Assembly: GCA_021817875.1 (NCBI GenBank)
Contig: JAKAFQ010000100.1
Location: 1-10,783 of the forward strand
Length of the DNA: 10,783 nt
Reading direction: 5' to 3'
From: Pseudomonadota bacterium
GTDB taxonomy: Bacteria; Pseudomonadota; Gammaproteobacteria; Steroidobacterales; Steroidobacteraceae
Below the pieces are notes generated by a model that saw only the letters and a list, made by a program, of their open reading frames with translations, did not search any database and was not told the origin of the DNA. The number at the start of each line of letters is the position of its first letter. Positions within the stretch are counted from its first letter, which is position 1. The translations under genes and the position numbers were made by a program. Positions 7,326 through 10,783 of the stretch are shown here, piece after piece.

Positions 7326-8018
7326 GTGAATAGTTCGGCGGTTACAAGTCTCAGCCCGCGCGAAGCCATCGCGGACGTCGCAGTCAAGTTGTTCAGTGAG
7401 CACGGCTATACGGGCACGACGATGCGAGACATCGCGAAGGCCGTCGGGGTATTGCCGGGAAGCCTCTACGCGCACATCGACAGCAAGGACCAGCTGCTGC
7501 TCGAGATCGTGAGCGAAGGGATCTCGCGTTTCCTTGGGATCGAAGGCGAGTTGAAGGGCACGAGAGCTTCGGCCATCGATCAACTGCGCACGGCAATTCG
7601 CTGGCACATGTCGGTGGTTGCGGAAGATCCGCAGCGCACGCTGGTCGTGTTCCACCAGTGGCGCTTCCTCGAGGAGCCAAACCGGTCCAAGGCGGTGGTG
7701 ATGCGGCGCCGGTACGCAGAGGCATTCTTTCGCATCATCGACCTGGGCAAGGCCAGCGGCGAATTTAGCCCGGCGCTTGACACGCGGGTGGCTGTGTTCG
7801 GCGTTCTTGGGGCTTTGAACTGGGTTCCCGAGTGGTTTTCGCCGAACGGCGCGATGACTGCTTCGGAGATTGCGGAAAGGCTTGCCGACACTCTGATCCG
7901 GGGTCTGTGTGCGGGCCCGACTTGGAACGGCGCCATGAGGAGTCCCTCAGCGGCCGAGCCCGCTGCTACGCAAGCAAAGTCTCGCGGTAAGAAGATTACC
8001 CGCAAACCTCCGCGCTGA
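7326..8018 (+). CDS. TetR/AcrR-family transcriptional regulator, possibly KstR2-like
   Basis: A 230-residue one-domain-plus-ligand-pocket repressor. The N-terminal helix-turn-helix covers about residues 12-58, with the recognition part TMRDIAKAVGVLPGSLYAHI (32-51) and the usual SKDQLL after it. The C-terminal domain ends with LNWVPEWFSPNGAMTASEIA, a pattern I associate with KstR2 and related regulators that bind CoA thioesters. A basic, low-complexity tail (about 206-230) follows. The start is GTG at 7326, with TGAGG 9 bases before it; no ATG upstream fits the domain. It lies among the palindromes it probably binds, with one ahead of its own gene. Expected role: repress the minus operon, the flavoprotein and the crotonase gene until a CoA intermediate accumulates. 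Ligand and exact subfamily are inferred. Confidence 0.9.
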   Translation: MNSSAVTSLSPREAIADVAVKLFSEHGYTGTTMRDIAKAVGVLPGSLYAHIDSKDQLLLEIVSEGISRFLGIEGELKGTRASAIDQLRTAIRWHMSVVAEDPQRTLVVFHQWRFLEEPNRSKAVVMRRRYAEAFFRIIDLGKASGEFSPALDTRVAVFGVLGALNWVPEWFSPNGAMTASEIAERLADTLIRGLCAGPTWNGAMRSPSAAEPAATQAKSRGKKITRKPPR

Positions 8019-8115
8019 GATCAACTGCGAGAGGTCACGCCAGGGTGTGCTTCGGTTGAGCTTGGGGTCCCCAGTCGATTGTTAGTGCTTCCCCAAGGGG
8101 CCTGGGTCTATCCCC

Positions 8116-8143
8116 TTGACAACGACGGAGTGCGCGATCTAAG
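8116..8143 (+). promoter_or_regulatory. Sigma-70-type promoter for the truncated crotonase gene
   Basis: A consensus -35 TTGACA (8116-8121) is followed after 16 bases by TCTAAG (8138-8143, 4 of 6). Operator C starts 4 bases further on, the same arrangement as at the other two promoters. The -10 is modest; the shared layout gives it weight. Confidence 0.55.
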
Positions 8144-8147
8144 CTCA

Positions 8148-8163
8148 AAACAACTGTTTGTTT
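8148..8163. promoter_or_regulatory. Operator C: TetR-type palindrome ahead of the truncated crotonase gene
   Basis: AAACAACTGTTTGTTT is a perfect 6-bp inverted repeat around a 4-base centre, just after the -10 box and over the predicted transcription start near 8150. Both half-sites equal those of operators A and B, so the crotonase gene should belong to the same regulon. Confidence 0.75.
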
Positions 8164-8302
8164 TGTGGATCGCGCTCAAGGCTCCCTGGATGGCATCCCG
8201 CAACTTGAGCGGGTCTTGTCTGTTGTCGCCGGCGACTATGAAACCACCCTGCGAGACAACCATTCTGCGCTCGATGCGCTCCCTTCACTAGGTGTACCGA
8301 CC
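8164..8302 (+). other. Leader between operator C and the crotonase start
   Basis: About 139 bases separate the operator from the ATG at 8303, longer than the 27-50 base leaders of the two sister promoters. The frame of the crotonase stays open back to a GTG at 8165, but that GTG adjoins the operator, has no ribosome site, and the extra 46 residues look unlike a crotonase N-terminus. I see no convincing gene, riboswitch or terminator here. Confidence 0.4.
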
Positions 8303-8846
8303 ATGACACAAATTGTCCCGCGCTTTGAAGGCTATTGTCGCCGCTACCGCAACATCGCGCTCGAACGCGATGACGGCGTTCTAACGATGCGCTTCCACAC
8401 TGCCGATGGCCCGTTCGTCTGGAGCGCCGAGGCTCACGAAGAGTTGGGCTTCTGCTTCTCCGATGTGGCTTCCGACCGCGACAACAAGGTCGTAGTGATG
8501 ACTGGAACTGGCGCGAGTTGGTGCGTGGACATCAACGCGGCCAGTTTCAAGCTCAGTTCCGCCGGCGACTGGGACCACATCATCCACGATGGAAGGCGTC
8601 TGCTGACGAATCTGATGGACATCGAGGTGCCGGTGATTGCCGCCGTGAACGGCCCCGCGCGCATCCACCCGGAAATCCCTGTGCTCGCGGACGTAGTGCT
8701 CGCAGCCGACACAGCGCTCTTCCAGGACGCGCCTCACTTTATGTCGGGCATCGTACCGGGCGACGGCGCGCACGTTGTCTGGCCGCATGTGCTGGGGCCA
8801 AACCGCGGACGCTATTTCCTGATTACTGGGCAGGAAATGAACGCGC
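8303..8846 (+). pseudogene. Enoyl-CoA hydratase/isomerase family gene, cut by an IS21-family element
   Basis: Native coding sequence runs from ATG at 8303 (AGGTG 8 bases upstream) for 181 residues and then enters the insertion sequence; crotonases are usually about 250-270 residues, so the C-terminal third is lost. Visible family features are [15 protein letters not shown] (68-82) in the place of the first oxyanion-hole loop, [20 protein letters not shown] (116-135) for the second, and [16 protein letters not shown] (140-155). Glu124 occupies the position of the first catalytic Glu; the second seems absent. The reading frame continues through IS sequence to a stop at 9041-9043, adding about 58 codons plus stop of unrelated residues antisense to istB. 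The missing C-terminal helices normally form the oligomer interface, so the product is probably inactive. It sits under operator C, so its intact form was part of the regulon. Confidence 0.85.
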
Positions 8847-8852
8847 TGTCAC

Positions 8853-8896
8853 GAGTCGGCGTAATCCGGCCACCCGGAGTCGGCATATATCGGCCA
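8853..8896. repeat. Two tandem 20-base repeats at the IS21 end
   Basis: GAGTCGGCGTAATCCGGCCA (8853-8872) and GAGTCGGCATATATCGGCCA (8877-8896) agree in 16 of 20 bases with a 24-base period. Multiple short repeats near the tips are typical transposase-binding sites of IS21-family elements. Confidence 0.7.
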
Positions 8897-8943
8897 GTGG
8901 AGCCGGTGCCGAGAGGGGTCTCGAACGACCCTGTTGAAGGACG

Positions 8944-9735
8944 TTATTTTGCCGGGTTTTGGGGTTTGTTCGAAGGGGTGTTTTTTGAAGCTGGCGGCAC
9001 CTTCGGATCGCGGTACGAACGCCCGTTGAGCTCGAGGCAGTAGGCGTTGTGGCGCAGGCGGTCGAGGGTGGCGGCGGCGAGCAGCCGGTTGGCGGCGAAG
9101 GCCTGGTCCCACTCGTCGAAGTCGAGGTTGCTGGTGACGATGGTGGCGGCCTGCTCGTAGCGCTCGGCGATGAGGTCGTGCAGGTCCTCGTCGGCCGGGG
9201 CGCGCAAGGGCTTGAGACCAAAGTCGTCGATGATGAGCAGGGGCACCCGCGCCAGGGTGGCGAGCTTGCGCTCGTAGGCACCGGTGGCGCGCGCCGCGTG
9301 CAGAGTCTGGGTGAGTCCGGCGCAGGTGGCGAACACGACGTCCACGCCCTGGCGCACGGCGCAGTGGCCCAGGGCCTGGGCCAAGTGCGATTTGCCCACG
9401 CCGCTGGGGCCGACGATGAGCACCGGGGCCTTCTCCTGCAGGTAACGCCCGCTGGCCAGGTCATGCACGAGCTGGCGGTTGAGCCTGGGGAGTCGATCGA
9501 AGTCGAACTGCTCCAGGGTCTTGTTCGTGCGGAACTGGGCACGGCGCAGGCGCATGGAGAACTTCTTGTTCTCACGCCTGGCGACCTCGTCGCCGACGAG
9601 CAGCGCGAGGAACTCGGTGTAGGCCAGCTTGCCGTCGATGGCCTGGCGGTTGCGGGCTTCGAGCGAGTCGAGGATGCCCGAGAGGCGAAGCTGCTTGAGC
9701 TGGGGGCCGAGCTCGGGGATGGGGTTGAGGTTCAT
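8944..9735 (-). CDS. istB: IS21-family ATPase helper protein IstB
   Basis: A 263-residue AAA+ ATPase that assists the IstA transposase by binding target DNA and remodelling it. Walker A is GPSGVGKS (109-116), Walker B LLIIDD (166-171), and the sensor segment TSNLDFDEW is at 201-209. I start it at the ATG at 9735 because AGGAG lies 7 bases upstream; the longer reading from a TTG at 9768 has no ribosome site. The N-terminal segment ([16 protein letters not shown]) is the usual IstB opening. It follows istA by 84 bases. All motifs are intact, so it should be functional. The last 15 or so residues are low-complexity. Confidence 0.95.
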   Translation of the reverse strand: MNLNPIPELGPQLKQLRLSGILDSLEARNRQAIDGKLAYTEFLALLVGDEVARRENKKFSMRLRRAQFRTNKTLEQFDFDRLPRLNRQLVHDLASGRYLQEKAPVLIVGPSGVGKSHLAQALGHCAVRQGVDVVFATCAGLTQTLHAARATGAYERKLATLARVPLLIIDDFGLKPLRAPADEDLHDLIAERYEQAATIVTSNLDFDEWDQAFAANRLLAAATLDRLRHNAYCLELNGRSYRDPKVPPASKNTPSNKPQNPAK

Positions 9736-9819
9736 GGAAGGGCTCCTGGTGGCGCAGCCGCGGCTCAAGGCACGCCGGGCGCGGGCCGCGGCGGCGAGCG
9801 CCGCGCCGACGGCGTGGGT

Positions 9820-10783
9820 TCAATGCAGGCTGGGCGGCTCGAACAGCTCGGCGGCCGAGCGCACGAAGCGCGCGCTGCGGTACGCGCTCGGGGTGTGGGT
9901 CTCGATGGGCGGCTGCTGGTCGGCGCCGGTGGCCAGGATGGTCTTGACGGTGCGGTAGTACGGGCTGCCGTGGTCCATCGCCCGGGCGCAGGCGGCTTCC
10001 AGACGCCCCTGGCCGAAGCGCTTGCCCAACTGCAGCACGCCTTGGGCTGCGCGCAGCCGCTCGGAGATGCGGTCGCTGAGCAGCGCCTCGATCAGCTCGG
10101 CGCAGCGCGGCCCCACCTTGCCGGCCTGCTGGACGCACCAGTGGCGGTCGTGGGCGAAGAAGGCTCGGGCCTGCGGCGGCATGTGGTCGGTGACGGTGCG
10201 CCGTTCGCCGCGACGCTGCACGCGGGCGTGGGTGTGGACGTGGCGGTAGTCCTCGAACAGGGCCACCGCGGAGTCGGTCGCGCGCAGCCACAGCACCTTG
10301 CCGACCAGGGTGAACGGCACCGAGTACAGGCCGTCATCGAACTTGACGTGGCAGTCGCGGTGCACGGTGACGCGGTGCCAGCTTCCCAGGTCGGGCGCGA
10401 CCGCCGGCAGCGGCAGCATCAGGGGCCGCTCCAGCTCGAACAGCGCCAGCGGCTGCTGGCGGGTCGTGCCGTGGTCGCGCCGGCCGGCTTCCTCCAGTAC
10501 CCAGGTGCGCGCCTGGGCGTTGAGATCGGCAAGGTCGCGGAAAGATCGCGTGGGCAGGAAGTTGCCCTTGACGTACTTCACGCCGGACTCGACGATGCCC
10601 TTCTTCTGTGGATCGTGGGGCGGGCAGGCCTCGATGCGGAAGCCATAGCCTTCGGCGCATTCGGCGTAGGCGCGCTGCACCAGCGGGTCGTGGTTGCACG
10701 CCTTGGTGATCGCGCACTTGGCGTTGTCGACGATCACCCGCGCCGGCACGGCGCCGAACCACTCGAAGGCGCGGCGGTGGCAA
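9820..10783 (-). CDS. istA: IS21-family transposase IstA, N-terminal part outside window
   Basis: The C-terminal part of a DDE transposase; the frame is open to the right edge, beginning with HRRAFEWFGAVPARVIVDN. The second catalytic Asp is in VDN (codon 10726-10728) and the catalytic Glu in KKGIVESGVKY (codon 10588-10590). The following region includes the family's C-terminal beta domain (HVKFDDGLYSVP). The stop is TGA at 9820-9822. The N-terminal helix-turn-helix and first catalytic Asp lie outside. A GTG at 10747-10749 could be misread as a start, but the family sequence plainly extends further. No frameshift is visible in this part, so the element may be active. Confidence 0.93.
   Translation of the reverse strand, partial: CHRRAFEWFGAVPARVIVDNAKCAITKACNHDPLVQRAYAECAEGYGFRIEACPPHDPQKKGIVESGVKYVKGNFLPTRSFRDLADLNAQARTWVLEEAGRRDHGTTRQQPLALFELERPLMLPLPAVAPDLGSWHRVTVHRDCHVKFDDGLYSVPFTLVGKVLWLRATDSAVALFEDYRHVHTHARVQRRGERRTVTDHMPPQARAFFAHDRHWCVQQAGKVGPRCAELIEALLSDRISERLRAAQGVLQLGKRFGQGRLEAACARAMDHGSPYYRTVKTILATGADQQPPIETHTPSAYRSARFVRSAAELFEPPSLH

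Larger units (their letters stand above)
8847..10783 (-). mobile_element. IS21-family insertion sequence, istB-side end visible, other end outside window
   Basis: The element carries istA then istB on the minus strand, the order typical of IS21. Its istB-side end is placed at 8847, where crotonase homology stops and TGTCACGAGTCGG begins, a TG-starting tip as usual in the family. Two imperfect 20-base repeats lie just inside. The sequence is visibly richer in GC than the catabolic genes, in keeping with separate origin. The istA-side end and the target-site duplication lie beyond 10783, so the exact boundary and completeness cannot be checked. Confidence 0.85.

Noticed and set aside
7326..8018. 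Naming the regulator kstR2
   Set aside because: The resemblance in operator and C-terminal sequence is from memory and not measured; ligand and substrate are unknown, so no symbol is given.
8061..8097. Inverted repeat CTTGGGG (8061-8067) and CCCCAAG (8091-8097) after tetR as a terminator
   Set aside because: The stem is only 7 bp with a 23-base loop, has competing short palindromes and no T-run; it may be chance in GC-rich DNA.
8847..8896. CRISPR-like array in the repeats near the IS tip
   Set aside because: There are only two imperfect copies with a 4-base gap, fitting IS21 transposase-binding repeats.
8823..9575. Long open frames overlapping istB and the other genes on the opposite strand or other frames
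   Set aside because: They are byproducts of high GC; their translations are low-complexity, rich in Arg/Ser/Pro, and lack family motifs, while the overlapped genes have clear motifs.
9736..9768. TTG start (9768) extending IstB by 11 residues
   Set aside because: ATG 9735 has AGGAG at 7 bases and begins the family-typical N-terminus.

Overview
The window looks like a catabolic gene cluster from a high-GC bacterium, most likely a proteobacterium (Burkholderiales-like). That assignment rests on codon bias, protein style, sigma-70-type promoters with good Shine-Dalgarno sites, and an IS21-family element. No rRNA, tRNA or taxonomic marker is present, so it is an inference. All the catabolic enzymes belong to CoA-thioester chemistry: an acyl-CoA ligase, a MaoC hydratase, two crotonases, two thiolase-fold proteins and a DUF35 zinc-ribbon/OB-fold partner.

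Layout. Bases 1-5748 carry one tightly packed minus-strand operon. In transcription order it holds a MaoC-type hydratase, a thiolase-fold protein without the usual catalytic Cys, a DUF35 protein, an AMP-forming acyl-CoA synthetase, a thiolase with a normal active-site set, and an enoyl-CoA hydratase/isomerase that runs off the left edge. Genes overlap or are separated by at most 34 bases. Bases 5749-5963 are a divergent control region with two promoters. Bases 5964-7154 (+) encode a ferredoxin-reductase-type flavoprotein, and 7326-8018 (+) a TetR-family regulator. From 8116 a third promoter drives a crotonase gene (8303-8846) that is cut in mid-gene by an IS21-family element (8847 to beyond 10783) with istB and istA on the minus strand.

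Regulation. A 16-bp palindrome, AAACAA-N4-TTGTTT, occurs just downstream of the -10 box of three promoters: the minus operon, the flavoprotein gene and the truncated crotonase gene. A weaker copy (GAGCAA-N4-TTGTTC) lies ahead of the TetR gene. The simplest model is one TetR repressor, released by a CoA-thioester intermediate, that controls all four units and itself. The motif resembles the KstR2 operator of steroid-degrading actinobacteria as I remember it.

How the genes may work together (inference). The ligase activates a carboxylic acid, MaoC and the crotonases hydrate or isomerise enoyl-CoAs, and the classical thiolase cleaves a 3-ketoacyl-CoA. The Cys-less thiolase with a Tyr in place of the usual His, followed by DUF35, resembles the Ltp2-ChsH2 aldolase arrangement of sterol side-chain removal. 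It may perform a retro-aldol cut of a 3-hydroxyacyl-CoA made by MaoC. The flavoprotein would feed electrons to an oxygenase or P450 not present here. The actual substrate cannot be read from this window; a steroid, terpenoid or other alicyclic/branched acid is plausible.
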